A stretch of 35,388 bases of DNA, taken from positions 1 to 35,388 of the forward strand of contig MCFE01000796.1 in NCBI GenBank assembly GCA_002104905.1, in the 5' to 3' direction. Under the pieces are notes generated by a model. That model did no database searches. It worked only from the letters and a program-made list of their open reading frames with translations, and was not told where the DNA came from. Source of the stretch: Basidiobolus meristosporus CBS 931.73 (Eukaryota > Basidiobolomycota > Basidiobolomycetes > Basidiobolales > Basidiobolaceae). The translations under genes were made by a program, and so were the position numbers. The stretch's first letter is position 1. Each line of letters opens with the position of its first letter. Shown one piece after another: positions 1 to 11,620 of the stretch.

Positions 1-2339
1 GGAATATATCAAAGTAAGATGAGCACTTCACACTTATTGAGCCACCAAGCTTATTCATTATAATATACTGCTCTCTCAGTCACTGTCATTAGCTCTGAGG
101 CTCCCAAGATCAAGCTGGCCAAGTACTTTCTAGTTTAGCAACTTAATGATCACTGAAATAGAGGGAAGAACAGCAAGGTCATTCTAATGACCTTATAGAA
201 GTAAATATGATGGTCTCACTTGTAAGATGCTTGCCATTCTAAAAATATTAAATGTGGTCTAAGAATTGTGTATCATGTATGTCAACTGCAAGGGCTTTTG
301 TGCAGCTTGCAAAACCCATGTACCCTTGCAACCTTGTATTGTGTGATGGAACATGTCTACATAGTCCACACCAACCTCCTTTACAAGAACACTGCAGCAC
401 AAGCTGGCATGCATGGTATAGTGGGTCCTAGTGTCACCCAGGACAGTTGTACTTACTTCCATATCTTCCACTTCTCTACTTCCACCCTTGTTTCAGCATT
501 ATCCCATAAGCTGACTTGCTAATGCACCTGCTTGTTCTATTGCTTAAGTGGTCCCTCACTGTATGAGTGATTACAAGATGTGGAGCCTTTCATATTAACC
601 AAGTACCCACACCAGTACCTGTGACACATGCCATACATCATGATGCAATCCCTACCATTTCCATTCCTTATATGATATATCTATGTTATACAGGTTCATG
701 AATACTGATCTCTGATTGGTTGGTGGTGCTGTGCCTTTTGGAACTTTCCAGCTACTATGTAAGCTCCCCATAGTTCATTAGGAGGTCATTGAGATTCTTA
801 TTGATATTTTGAACCCTCCAGAGCACCAGGATTATTGATTTATTAGTCAGCAGGAGAAGTATATAAGGGAGAAGCTCCCACAGTAATGCATCATCATCCC
901 TCTTTTCAGTATTCCAAGCTGTTGGTTAGTACAACCACTGCAACCTTCTTCTACCTGAGCTTCTAGTCCCAGAGAACAGGACACACCCAGGAAACACTGC
1001 TAACAGCCAACTGGCCTTAGAAGCACTACTTGAGAGGAAAGTACAGAGTAGGCATCTTTTATTATTGGTGCTTTCCCAAATTTGTGTTGTGCAGGTAAAA
1101 ATACTTCTCTGCTTTTGCAACTGTTGAAGAAAGCTGTATTCATGTAAAGTCCCTGCTCATGGAGTGTACAGTTGTTTAGGCTTTGGAAGCTTTAGCACAT
1201 TGCAATCTCAAAGGATGCTGAACTCAGCACCTTTTTAAATATGCCTACTAGCTAGGGATAGTGACTCAACAGTTTAGCCTTGACAAGCTTGAGGCTTTAC
1301 TCCCCTTCACACTGGGGTCAAGACACAATCCAGGTATTTCTGGCAAGCTTTTGCCAGTGGCTATTGCACTCAGTTAACACCCCACACAAAATACACTTGA
1401 AAAGTGCTGAACATATCTCTCCCTTGGACTTGTACAATATCATTGTAGTTCAGAACAACATTATCAGAACTTGCCAAACCACTCAAGTAGACAAGTTGGT
1501 GAGAGCAGGCCAAGTTGCCACCATATGCAATATTACATTTTTCTAAGCAGAGGGCTGTGTCTATGCCTCAGGTTGCACTAATTTTTGCCACAATAGCTGT
1601 TAACATGCAAGTTACCTCTGGTACTGATAAAAACACTTTGGAAGTAGCTCAGCTGTAGCCTTTGGCAGGTAAACAATGCATTAGCATGTGCATATCAAGT
1701 AAGGTACACAATCTCATCTGGTGCAGCTCAGCGCAGCCAAGCTAGTATATTGTACTCAGCAACTAGGATGCAAAATATGACTAGAAATACAAGAGTAGTC
1801 AGATTGATTGTTGGCAAGGGGATAGCTTAGGTGTGCAAAGTGAGTTGCTACCAAACTCTTCAGCAATGCTTCATGCATAAGATAGTCAGGAAATGATAAT
1901 ACAATGGCATTGAATTGCTCTGATCTGTCTTGATCCAAACAATGCAAAATCAACTCAGTGCTTCAATTTGTATGATTGCAAGCCTATAAGCACTAAATTC
2001 CTGATACAAATAATAATCAGGTAGTCTCAACTTGATAAAAAACCCTTATCAATAAACACTCTGCATATGTGCACATTCTCTGTAGCAGCATTGCAGTTAA
2101 TTACTCTCTTAACACTTGACCAATAGCCTACATGCTAGTTATGAGATATTGTCCAAGCTTTAAAAACCAGGATTTAAATGCATGTAGGGCATAATATATA
2201 CTTATTAGCATATCAGGAAGCTTATTGATTGGCTACCAGACCAATTAGGGGCTAAGAGTATCAGGACACTTCTGAGCTAATAAACCAGGAATATTCTATT
2301 CAATCACAAGGATGGTAACTATAGTAGTTTGGATCCATA
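1..2339. other. AT-rich, CpG-free repeat desert without recognisable gene
   Basis: No open frame exceeds about 90 codons and none shows a recognisable motif. By eye I find only about one CpG in this whole stretch, while TpG and CpA are common, as expected for old methylation- or RIP-type decay of repeats. A TATA-like stretch near 860 with polymerase-promoter-like surroundings could be part of an LTR, but I cannot align it to anything else in the window. Confidence 0.6.
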
Positions 2340-2477
2340 TATTCTAAGAAAAAAAAAGTCAAGAAATGGCCTGCAGAATCTCATCATATTACCTACTGAA
2401 TTCCAATTTCCCAAAAGTAACAACTCTCAATATGCTAGGTACTAGCTCCACAGCAGACAAGCAGAAATCCTTTCAAT
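2340..2477 (+). repeat. Gypsy element 3'-end relic, left part
   Basis: This segment aligns by eye with 24320-24415, the stretch just after the gypsy integrase relic. Both have 'aagaaatggcc', then a 'gaattcca' block, then 'caactctc'. It is therefore the same 3' non-coding or LTR part of a Ty3/gypsy element. It is split from its continuation (2826-3040) by the solo copia LTR. Confidence 0.55.
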
Positions 2478-2825
2478 TGCTGTAAAAACTTGTAATTCCA
2501 CCTAAATATTCACCTAACTTAGTCACTTAGATCATCACCTTCAAATCCTAGAGAATACTGACCAAATTCCTTGTTGGGATTTACTTGGAATATTTTCACC
2601 AAAATACCAGGTACCCAGAACATGAATTTCTCAAAATTGCCCAAACAGCCCCAAGCTTTGCACACATGTTCTTAGACCTTCCTTAACCTATCTTACATGC
2701 TTGTTACACCAAGACCATATAAAAGTGTAAATACTACTTTTACAATCAATAAATCATTAAGTGAAAACCACTTAATCTACTTGTCCTGCCAAGTCACTTT
2801 CAAAATCTCCAAGACTCTTACAACA
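2478..2825 (+). repeat. Solo copia LTR with 5-bp target duplication TCAAT
   Basis: A 348-bp sequence that matches the LTRs of the copia element at 18304-22985 along its whole length, beginning TGCTGTAAAA (TGTTGTAAAA in the full element) and ending CTCTTACAACA. It is flanked by TCAAT on both sides (2473-2477 and 2826-2830), so it is a true solo LTR left by recombination between the two LTRs of an element that had inserted here. The host sequence is a gypsy 3' relic that continues on both sides. Confidence 0.88.
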
Positions 2826-3040
2826 TCAATGAGGATACTAGACTGATTAGCATTTATACCACATTTGGTGATCAGCTGTGCATTACTTCCACCAAAATTG
2901 CAACTGTGAAAATCAAAGCAGACACACCAGCTGAATATGAGCAAAAATCATCAGAATATCAGCTGAAATCTGGTGAATTCTAAGTTCAAGATTTTTGATT
3001 AGGCATAGCTTATAGCAAGATACACATTTTTTTCCTTTGA
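2826..3040 (+). repeat. Gypsy element 3'-end relic, right part
   Basis: Aligns with about 24440-24640: both contain 'ccagctgaata' repeats, a 'gatgaattc/ggtgaattc' block followed by 'caag', and a 'gatttct/gattttt' stretch. Together with 2340-2477 it is one gypsy 3' end interrupted by the solo LTR. Confidence 0.5.
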
Positions 3041-3269
3041 CATCATAGAAACAGATCCAAAAACCACATTATACCTACCATAGTAGCAATATCAAACTAA
3101 GCATGTGAGATAAATATTATGAGTTGGTGCAATCATCTGTGCCAACCTCATTGTGTCAAATAATAGCACAGAGTGCAAGATTATTGAAGAACAATCTTGT
3201 CCACTGGTAGCTATCATATCTTGCCTAATTGCTCTTGACAACTGCAGAATATGCCACATGCCCAGGCAT

Positions 3270-4530
3270 TTTCCAATAGAATAAGTTTTATATCCTCCCT
3301 ATTTAAGGGGCTCAGAATGCCCCATCTAGCGGAGCTCAGCTAATACATTGGGATATAGTTCTCCATAACAAGAAGCACCCTGTGCATCACCTTATGATGG
3401 TCCTGATATATTCAAGATAAATTTAAGAAGTACAATGCAGAACACTGTACATTGGCAGTTACTTTTGTGGAGAAAATCCTTTGCTTAGTCAAATCATGAC
3501 CTAACTAAGAGGCCATAGTACCTTCTGAGAACCCAGAGATTGTATACCATTTATGGTTGGCAATTTGATGTATAAAGCTCTAGGAACATGTCCAGATGTC
3601 TCATATTTGGCAGGAGTTGGCAGGAGCTGCTAGCAGGCATATTGAGAGCTCTGGGCTTGATTCAATAACTGTAGCTAAGCAGATTTTTAGATACTGACAA
3701 GGAAAGGCAAATACCTGCTTAAGGCACTTATAAGGACTTAAGCAGGAGCTTTTAGGATACTCTGATGCAAATTGTGTACCAGATTCAGAGGACTGATAAC
3801 CCATCAGAGAATGTCCCTTTCTTCACCAAGTCTGAAATTTAGAGCTCATCTGATAACCTGCAGGTCATTAGAAGGTGTTCTAATGGTATTTTGCTGGCAT
3901 TAAGCTGGTGTCCTTCCTTTATACTCTTGGTTGTATTTTTGGTGGAGGCATTAAGCAGCTGAGTTCCAAACTTGGTGCAAGTACTGGTTGGACTAGCCAC
4001 CATCAAAAAAGTATGTCTACTTGTCAGCACTATACCTTGCACTTAAAACGTTGAGACTTTAGGGTTTAGTGAAAATTGGGACTCAGGAAAAATGATGATA
4101 TTTTGCTGGGTGTTGCTGAATTTTTTCATAAGGTTTAATGGAGCAATCATTTTGAGTTTTAGAGAAGAATCAACTCTATTACTTTCCACTACAGAGATAA
4201 TGTATATGGCAGCCTGTGAGTCCACTGGCAAAGCAATGAGGGTAAGATAGCACATTCAAGGTCCAAGGTTTGTGTCAGAAATATTCTATAACTATTTATT
4301 AGTAAGATCTGAGATGTAAACTAACAAGCTGAAGGTCAGCATTTCAGTCTTGTGCTAAGCATGTAGATATTGGAGATCACCTCATACAGGGAGCCATGGA
4401 GAATAGGTTAAGTCACTTACTATGTACATATATTCAAATCACTATTAGGCAGAGTCAAATTTGAATATCTTGGACCACAGCTGGGACCAGTTAATAAAAG
4501 TGTTTGCCTGAGTGCAAACATCATAAGCTT
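3270..4530 (+). pseudogene. Decayed copia pol (end of RT, RNase H) relic
   Basis: The + strand aligns in patches with the pol gene of the copia element at 18304-22985. The stretch 3300-3470 matches the end of the reverse transcriptase (21710-21890). The stretch 3580-3780 matches the RNase H start (21985-22170). The part around 4170-4250 matches the 'STTEAEYMAACEA' region (about 22275-22340). The part around 4440-4530 matches the last codons and polypurine tract (22575-22636). All frames are broken, and about 300 bp near 3830-4165 do not align, so an insertion or strong divergence is present. It continues directly into the LTR relic at 4535-4865, as the 3' end of an element should. Small minus-strand open frames here are chance. 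Confidence 0.75.
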
Positions 4531-4534
4531 TGTA

Positions 4535-4865
4535 ATTAAATTGAATATTCCCCAGAATTAGTCACTTGGGTCATTGCTTACAAGGCTCAGATAATTGTAG
4601 CCAAATTCCTTGCCAGGATTCTCTGGGAATGTTTACACCAGAACATCAGACACCCACATCATGAGAAGTCTGAAAGACATCAAACAGCATCAAAACTTGC
4701 ACACAGATTTTTTGGATTTCCTTGGGATATTTTATGTGTATGTTCTGACATGAAGATGTTTAGGGATGAATATTACTTTTAGAAGGAATTTTTCATAAAA
4801 TGATATCCACATAATCTGCATGTTATCCCAATGACTTCAAATATCTCAAAAGCTGTTGAAAAGCT
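4535..4865 (+). repeat. Diverged copia LTR relic (3' LTR of the relic element)
   Basis: Shares the order of blocks of the 18304-18650 LTR: 'agtcactt..atca', 'ccaaattccttg..ggatt', 'gggaat.tttacacca', 'ttgcacacag', 'acttttag' and 'ataatctgcatgt'. It is much more diverged than the solo LTR at 2478. Its position just after the RNase H relic makes it the likely 3' LTR of that element. Ends are approximate. Confidence 0.65.
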
Positions 4866-5884
4866 GTACTGGTGAGAATCTAACTGACAGCAGAGTAGGC
4901 CAAAGCTTGCTAATTTGACTACAAAGGGCTATTATTATTGTTAGTGCAATACATTGCAACTAGCACTTGCTGCCTGCCTCATACAAAGCTAAAAGCAGCT
5001 CAGGCTGTAACAGTGAGCCTCTTTCATCCCACTGCCTGATTATGAGACCAAGTAGTGCCTAAGCATCCTTTAAAACATACTCTATTGCACCTTGAAGTGC
5101 CAAACTGGCACCTGGTTAACTATACATGCACATAGCTTACAATGTCAATAAGAAGTTTACTACATTGCCCACTTCATTATCAGTGGAGTGGCAGATTATG
5201 TACACTTGTCTGGGACTTAAGAGTTATATGTTTGCAATTATCAACCTTCCAAGAAGTGCTTTAAAGTGCTAAGATATACTGTAATAATCTGGATGATATT
5301 GGAGACAGTTGGGAGAGCAAGCAAATTGCATAGTTATCACTTTATGATTTACTCAATGCAAAGGTGTGTTTGTACTTTCACATGACCTAGGCAAAGCAAA
5401 TGTGTAGAGTATGTCCTGGTAGGTCCTGAGGGCTTGCATGCATTGTTTTGGGTTGTTTGGACAGCTTCCAGCCTCTTCAAGTTCTGGGCACCTGATATAT
5501 TGGTGAAAATAATGAAGACAAATGAAAACAAGGAATTTGGGTAGACTTCCATAAGGCTTGTAGACTATGATCTAATCAAATAAGTCCGGTGTATAGCTAG
5601 GCATATTTACCAAGCTTACATTAGAATAGACATATCATATTCACTTGCTTATTGAGCTCAGATGATCATATTTCTGGGACAATAATCTTGGGCTAATGAT
5701 AAGGAATATTTTGCAGCATTTTTATTGTTACCACAATACCAAGGAGTTCAAAAAGTTCTATGGAGATACCATAAGCAAGTGAGTAGGCTATGTGGTAAGC
5801 AATTGTTACTTTGTTGTGTATTTGATATGAGAGTGACACTGATACATTTAAAGGGCTAGGCAAAACAAGCATGAAATTATGCTA
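4866..5884. other. AT-rich, CpG-poor repeat DNA, nothing recognised
   Basis: No open frame above 70 codons and no recognisable domain. Only about one CpG is visible. The character changes sharply near 5885-5930, where CpG-containing sequence begins. Confidence 0.55.
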
Positions 5885-7560
5885 ATAAAGGCCCCCAGAG
5901 CACGCACGTAGAGCTTAGCACTCTCGGGCAACCTGAAATGTATTGATGGTTCAGGTACATGCCACTGAAGTGAAGACATTTCCAGCAATCATGTCACAGA
6001 GTTTGGGTGCGAATAGTAAAGTTCAAAAGCTAGAATCTGGATGGAAAAGCCAATATAAGCATTGATACTTTTCATCAAACAGGTAACCCTGGAGCCAAGC
6101 AAATCAGCCGTTTTGCTTGGCCACCAAATTTAAACTAACAGGCGGTCAGAATGGGTAAGTTTGGTGGCAGAAGTGTGCACCATATTATCATAGCAGAGAA
6201 TTTTCACAACATCGGGGAGGAAAAATTGATGGCGATATATAGAGTGTAAGGTGTTTCCTGGCTGCGAATATGAAATCATGATCTACGTAAGAACGGTATC
6301 ATTCCGACGAGTATACTACGAGCGGCTGGCCAAGAACTCGTAGTTCAAGTCAATTTGCTTTTCTTTGATCCGTCACTCATTCTTGGAGTCGCCACGGTCC
6401 ATTGATATACCCGATTTTCATCAGGATCCTGTTAATTATGGTAGATTTAGGCCAGCTGTAAGGATCGGGGTGCCTCTTTATCTTAATATTGGATGTCTAC
6501 TCCCACTCCCTAAACATCAACTTTCAAGCCCCGAAAGCCATATACAATCTATCATAAATACCTATCTTAATTACTTGCATACACTTTGGTTCTATATTGG
6601 CCCAGCCGTTTGCTTACATATGGTGCAGATCATCTGGTGACATGGATGTTCAACACTCCAATGCCCCATCTAATCCCATCATTCTCTGAAATCTACGGAG
6701 GCTTTCGCTTCCACCATTGTAAGCAGCATCGGATGCCGAGGCGAATGGGCCAATTTCTTGGTCTAGAGTTCACCCCAATATCGGGCAACGGTGGCGTGTC
6801 ATCGGTAAGCTTGATATCCCGAGTCCGAAGATATTAAGCTATAGCTACCACCAACTTCACTTACCCACGTGCACAATAGCCCGTTTAGCCGCCAATCGTG
6901 ATGGGGAAGGAAAGGCTTTGCCAGTACTTTTCTAGCCAAAATCGACCATGAATATTCTCCATCTGAATCTCATCTGTATATGGTAAGCGGAAGTGTTGGA
7001 ATTGGACTCGATCACGTTCCACCAATGATTTATCTCGGATCAATATGTGCACACATATATCCACTTCGTGGAACATAGTTGGAAGCATAATATCCTGCGT
7101 AACTTATGGAGTATTGGAAGTGAGGAACGATCAAATCTCCTGCGAAACCATGGCGTGATTGGGCACCCAGAATCCGTTTTCTCTTCAAGCAAAAGGCTAC
7201 TTCACTCCGCACATATGCGAAGCAACTGAGTAAGAGCGACAGATATAGACCAGCCGTTTCCGTTCAGTAGTTTAGGTATGTTTTTGATGATCAATATCCC
7301 GCTCAATACCCCGTTTACCCGTTTGATAAGGTTCGAATGCTATGGTTAACTGACCTGAACGGGACGTCACGTGCCTTCGCGGCGATGATCGATGTAGATC
7401 CACCGGCGACTGAACCATGTTTTAACCCGGATAGCCTTCAGAAAGGATTGCCAAATCAAGTAGATTAATGTGGATGGAACAGATTCTCGAATGAATGTTG
7501 AAATCGCTAGGTCAAGGTATTCCCGATTGTGGGTCCCCGTTACCAGCAGCAGAATTGAAC
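5885..7560. other. CpG-normal island upstream of the MFS gene, no assignable gene
   Basis: Base composition switches to normal CpG content. Short open frames exist (for example 6365-6640 and 6586-6837 on +, 6885-7088 and 7030-7212 on -), but none has a signal peptide, a known motif or convincing splice structure. This may be long promoter sequence or the remains of a decayed gene. Confidence 0.5.
7364..7373 (+). promoter_or_regulatory. ACGTCACGTG: combined CRE-like and E-box-like site
   Basis: A CRE-like half (ACGTCA, 7364-7369) overlaps a perfect CACGTG (7368-7373) about 300 bp upstream of the MFS gene. In fungi such sites are bound by bZIP and bHLH factors. Function here is inferred from sequence only. 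Confidence 0.35.
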
Positions 7561-7571
7561 CGAGCAGTTGG

Positions 7572-7598
7572 ACCTCGGTGCCGAGATCCCACCGAGGT
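7572..7598. promoter_or_regulatory. Palindromic operator-like site before the MFS gene
   Basis: A perfect 9-bp inverted repeat, ACCTCGGTG (7572-7580) and CACCGAGGT (7590-7598), separated by 9 bp. Inside the left part lies TCGG-N2-CCGA (7575-7584). Inverted CGG/CCG-type half sites are the usual targets of Zn2Cys6 transcription factors, which often control efflux pumps. It lies about 47 bp upstream of the TATA box. The regulator is not encoded in the window. Confidence 0.5.
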
Positions 7599-7644
7599 GA
7601 TTTCCACTGGATTGATATTGGCGATTTTCACTCAGGCCCGTTCC

Positions 7645-7651
7645 TATAAAA
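7645..7651 (+). promoter_or_regulatory. TATA box of the MFS gene
   Basis: TATAAAA lies 28 nt before the first in-frame ATG (7673) and 40 nt before the second (7685). Three other genes in the window have a TATA-like box 38-39 nt before their ATG, so this spacing favours 7685 as the real start. Confidence 0.55.
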
Positions 7652-7672
7652 GCAGGTGAGCTGGAGCGACAA

Positions 7673-9568
7673 ATGTTATATTCAATGAGACAAGAACAGG
7701 CAAATACACTGGCTGAGAAGCAGTCAGGCTCTTCCGATCCTTTGCAGCTGGAGGATTTGGAGAAGAGCTCTCTCAAGCCAGCAATGGATGTAAAAGATGA
7801 CCCCGAGCTGTTGCCCTTTGGGAAAATGATCCTGGTATTCCTTGGCCTTGCATTGGCCATTCTTCTGGCCGGCCTCGATCAAACAATCGTGGCCACCGCT
7901 CTACCAAAGATCGCTTCGGATTTCGGAGCCATGAACGAGATATCGTGGGTAGCTACTGCCTACATGTTGACTGCCACAGCCTGCCAGCCTCTCTACGGAA
8001 AAGTGAGTTTTAGATTACGTATACTGAATAACAGATGACTGACCGGGTGAATTAGTTTTCCGATATTTTTGGCCGTAAAGTGGTGTTTCTCTTCGCCATT
8101 GTGATCTTCGAAGTTGGCAGCGCAATATGTGGCGCCTCACAGAACATGACCATGCTGATCGTGGCTAGAGCCATAGCTGGAATCGGCGGTGGTGGCAGTA
8201 AGCATTTCTTCCCTACGGAACTTCGGACACTTTTTAAATATGCTCTTTCCCAAGTCCAGGGTATGGTCTTCATCATCATCACCGAGATTGTCCCACTCCG
8301 CGAGCGTGGAAAGTACCAAGGGTTCATCGGGGCCACTGTAAGTTGACTGCGTTTGGAGAATGGAGTGTAATTACGTATCGTTCTAACGTTTGTCGTCCTT
8401 TCAGTATAGCATCGCTTCTGTCCTAGGTCCGTTGTTGGGAGGAATCTTCACTGATGATAGCACGTGGAGGTAGGTCTTGTTCAGTCATTTTGCCTTCCGA
8501 CGACTGCTGACCAACGTCAACCATGATAGGTGGTCTTTCTTCATCAACTTGCCATTTGGCGTACTCACGGTGGTCATTGTCTCTCTGTTCCTTCGTCTTC
8601 CCACACCAACGGGCTCTCTCAAGGAAAAAATCAAGAGAATCGATTTCCTCGGGACGGTGTTACTTTTGGGATTTATTATCACCCTGTTGCTACCAACTCA
8701 GTGGGGAGGAGGGGAATACTCCTGGAGTTCTCCCAGAATCATCGCTCTATATTGCGTTTCCGCAGTACTACTAATCGCATTCATCGTCGTGGAGTATCGG
8801 TTTGCGGCCGAGCCAATCGTCCCTTGTCGACTGTTTGCCATGCGTAACCCACTATTCACTTTCATCACCATGTTCTTCTTTGGCATGGCTTTCTTTGGAC
8901 TCGTGTACTACATTCCAATGTACTTCCAGGTCGTTCGTGGGGACTCCGCTACTAGCTCAGGTCTCGAAATGCTACCCATGATGCTCTCGACTTCGGCATT
9001 CAGTGTAATCTCCGGATTGATCGTCTCTAAGACTGGGGTGATCGTTATCTGGTGCTGGGTCGGCTCAGCAATCATGACAGTGGGGGTTGGGTTATTGACC
9101 GTCTGGAATGCAAACACAGGGCATGGCGAGCAAATTGGCTTCTTACTGATCTTGGGTATTGGGGCTGGTTGTTGCATTCAAACACTGATCTTTGCCGGAC
9201 AAGCAGCTGTCACTCACAAAGATATGGGAATAGTTACCACACTAGCAACCTTCTTCCGCTCAATCGGTGGAGTATTGGGAATCGCCATTTTCGGCTCAAT
9301 ATACAACAACAAGCTGACCACAGGATTGTCAGAATTAACCTTTGATATCCCTATCAAGGAGGCTCTCAACAGCTCCACTTTCATTAATACCCTACCGGCA
9401 CAGGAGCGACTCGTAGTGATGGATGTGTATGTTCACGTTTTGCGAACCATCTTTTTTATTGCGGTTGGCATGGCCGGATTAGCGTTTGTGTTCACTCTGG
9501 GAATCAAGTACGTCAAGATGCAAAGTTCAAGCAAGTCCAATGTAAATAGTAGTAAAGAGATCAAATAA
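7673..9568 (+). CDS. DHA2-type MFS multidrug/toxin efflux transporter, five exons
   Basis: Plasma-membrane proton-driven drug or toxin exporter of the fungal 14-helix DHA2 group. I infer exons 7673-8002, 8056-8197, 8255-8337, 8405-8469 and 8530-9568. The introns are 53, 57, 67 and 60 bp with GT/AG ends, and ACTGAC (8037-8042) and GCTGAC (8506-8511) are likely branch points. The spliced length is 1659 nt (552 residues), normal for the family, with no stop or frameshift. Visible motifs: LDQTIVATALP in helix 1; GKFSDIFGRK across the first splice junction (MFS motif A); RGKYQGFIGA; WRWSFFINLPFG across the last junction, a DHA2 hallmark; then long hydrophobic helices to a Ser/Lys-rich tail. The N-terminal ~45 residues are cytosolic and charged. 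The second ATG (7685) may be the real start because of TATA spacing. No biosynthetic cluster genes are adjacent, so the substrate is unknown. It stands alone in a CpG-normal island. Confidence 0.92.
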
Positions 9569-10066
9569 ATGCCTAATGAGTAGCTTTATTACACTATTCT
9601 TACCACTTGCTTCTGAGAATGTTCATTTATTGTTCTGATCATCTCGAGTAAACTAGCCAATGAGTGAGGATAACCTAACTTTCATTTTGCAGTTCTGGTT
9701 TATTGATTTGTTATATGTAGTCATGTTAATCGCAATTGTCAGCACATTGGGTGTATTGTACGCTCTATGCGGGAAACCTGCCAGGCATCGGGTCTGTGCT
9801 ACGGGCGTTACATATTGCACATATTGGGCGGGCCGCATCAGGATATATGGATATGCAGAGCCATCTTTGGGGAATGGTGTTTTTGTGAGCCTATACCACT
9901 TAAATCTAAGTTGTGGTTATAAGGGCTTTGGTATGATGTAATGGGCTACATGGTATAGCTGAGGCAAATTACTCATAAGCTGATATCTCTGTCTATTCTT
10001 TGACCGTTTAACTGCTACTTGCACTTTTGTTAGCCTATATACCAAGCAATGGTTTTCAAACTCAAA
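9569..10066. other. 3' flank of the MFS gene and transition to repeat DNA
   Basis: CpG-normal sequence continues to about 9850 and then drops to repeat-like composition. An AATAAA overlaps the MFS stop codon region (9563-9568) and could serve polyadenylation. A 93-codon frame at 9660-9941 has a hydrophobic start but no further support, and I do not call it. Confidence 0.4.
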
Positions 10067-10175
10067 GGGGGGGGGAGGAAACAGTTGCCAACAGGTGAAT
10101 GCTCATTACAAGTGAAACATAGGAACCAGTGCTACTTTTGTAGCTTCTCAGAATGCAGAGCAGTCCAGAGTTGAA
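10067..10175 (-). mobile_element. Short LINE 3'-end relic (copy G)
   Basis: A run of nine G followed by a sequence that aligns with the 3' end of copy B at 33751: 'ggaaacagttgccaacaggtg' against 'agacagtcaccaacaggtg', then 'gaaacataggaaccagtgctac' against 'gaaacaaagaagccagcgctac', then 'ttgtagctt'. It is the same family in the same orientation (element 3' end on the centromere side), strongly decayed. It has no coding capacity. Confidence 0.65.
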
Positions 10176-11620
10176 GTGCAGATTGCAAAGAAGAAATGAT
10201 TATTAACCTGTGCTGAATTCATTGTTCAGACTGTAAGTGAGTTCTAAGCTGTCACTCTCAGAAGTGTCTATTACTGCCAATACTGAATCTTTTCCCTGTC
10301 CTGCAATGTTAGACAAGTCAATCTACAAGTCTAGAAGCTGAATATTAAATGGATGTTTCAGTAAAGAAGCCTCTGAGATATTGCCAAGGGAAATCAGCAT
10401 GCTCCATTTAGTGTATTAGTGGAGTGTCAGATATACTAGAAAAGGATCAAAGTATCTTTACTCTGTATGACTGAATGCTAAAGACCAACAGCTAGCTCTT
10501 CAATGTTCAAGAGCTAAAGTAACACTGATAGCCTGGAATTTAGTAGAGGGTACTTTTTTTACTCTTCTTACTATCAGTTCATGCACTATTTACCTAAGAC
10601 TTAGCATGTAAAGTAGCATTTCAATCTTGGAGTTAGTTGAGGTCTGGTAGTTATGAGAACCCCCTGGCATGTCCAAAGCACTCATACTCTGCACAGAGCC
10701 TACCAGGATCTTCCTTACAAGATTGCAATCACTAGCGTGACTAAAGATTAAAATTCAACCTAAATTTCATTGTGTATACCTGCCAGGATTGTGTGTGCAA
10801 GAAATACACCACATTACTGTTGTCTTGCAAAGTACTAAGATTGCAGAGCCTGTAAAAAGCTCAATTTGTGCAAGGGGAAAATCTATCATTGATTTTTCAA
10901 AGTTGGCTTATGATATTGAAGCACAATATGTTATTATAATTGGTTATCATGTGCTAAGAGATAAGTATGCATAGCACCTTGAAGCTCTACCGTGCTTCAG
11001 CTGTAGAATGGGAATAAGAAAGAGTAGTCATTAATGACATATCCATCAAATCTACCCACAATCAGCTTAAAATGCCTATTGTTGGATCAGTGCAACTAGT
11101 ATAAAGGCAACAGAGCTTACAAAATAAAGGTAAGACAGCTAGCTGAGTCCAAAGGATATTAAAGCTCCAAGCTATAATGAGCAGCCTGATACAGGTGTCT
11201 AAATAAGCTGGCCAGATGTCTTTGCTGCCCAATACAATTCCATTGGCCCTCAATTTGTATATAGTCTGACTACAATTGCCACAAGCTTGAAAGTCAACAT
11301 AGACATTGATTGGAGACCACTGAGTTTCCAAAGAGAGATTTCAAACTAGAGTGACCCTATCAACTGGATAAAGCTGATCCAGTTCTATTAGCCATACATG
11401 TTGTTGCTGGCAACCCAGACTTCCCCTATCTGTGTATGGCAGTGGATTATTAAAGGTACCTATTAGTGCTAGTTTAGAGTACAATAATAAGAAATTAGAA
11501 TATGCTCCTTTGAAATACCCTGATACAGATTAGGTACAAGATTTATATGACAAAAGAACAGTAGTGGATGCTCCTTTGAATAGAAAGATATTGTACTCAC
11601 ACAGCAAAGCACTGATGCTG
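10176..11620. other. AT-rich, CpG-poor repeat DNA
   Basis: No recognisable frame or repeat family. CpG is nearly absent. The change to CpG-containing sequence occurs near 11620-11710. Confidence 0.5.

Noticed and set aside
720-960. Possible LTR with 'tataagg' promoter near 860
   Set aside because: No second copy in the window and no terminal inverted ends could be seen.
5349-5552. Minus-strand frame with a vague resemblance to the C-terminus of LINE proteins
   Set aside because: The similarity rests on a few residues and no 3' UTR motif is nearby.
1-5880. Classical Neurospora-type RIP
   Set aside because: CpA is still abundant in the deserts; the visible loss is of CpG, so a CpG-directed process fits better.
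7985-8060. Frame ends of the MFS pieces as signs of a pseudogene
   Set aside because: All breaks are explained by four short introns with GT/AG ends and restore conserved MFS motifs across the junctions.
9660-9941. 93-codon ORF with hydrophobic start downstream of the MFS gene
   Set aside because: No TATA box at the usual spacing, no polyadenylation signal, and the frame runs into repeat-like sequence.
7000-10000. Secondary-metabolite gene cluster around the MFS pump
   Set aside because: No synthase, oxidase or transcription factor gene is visible on either side; only repeats and short frames.
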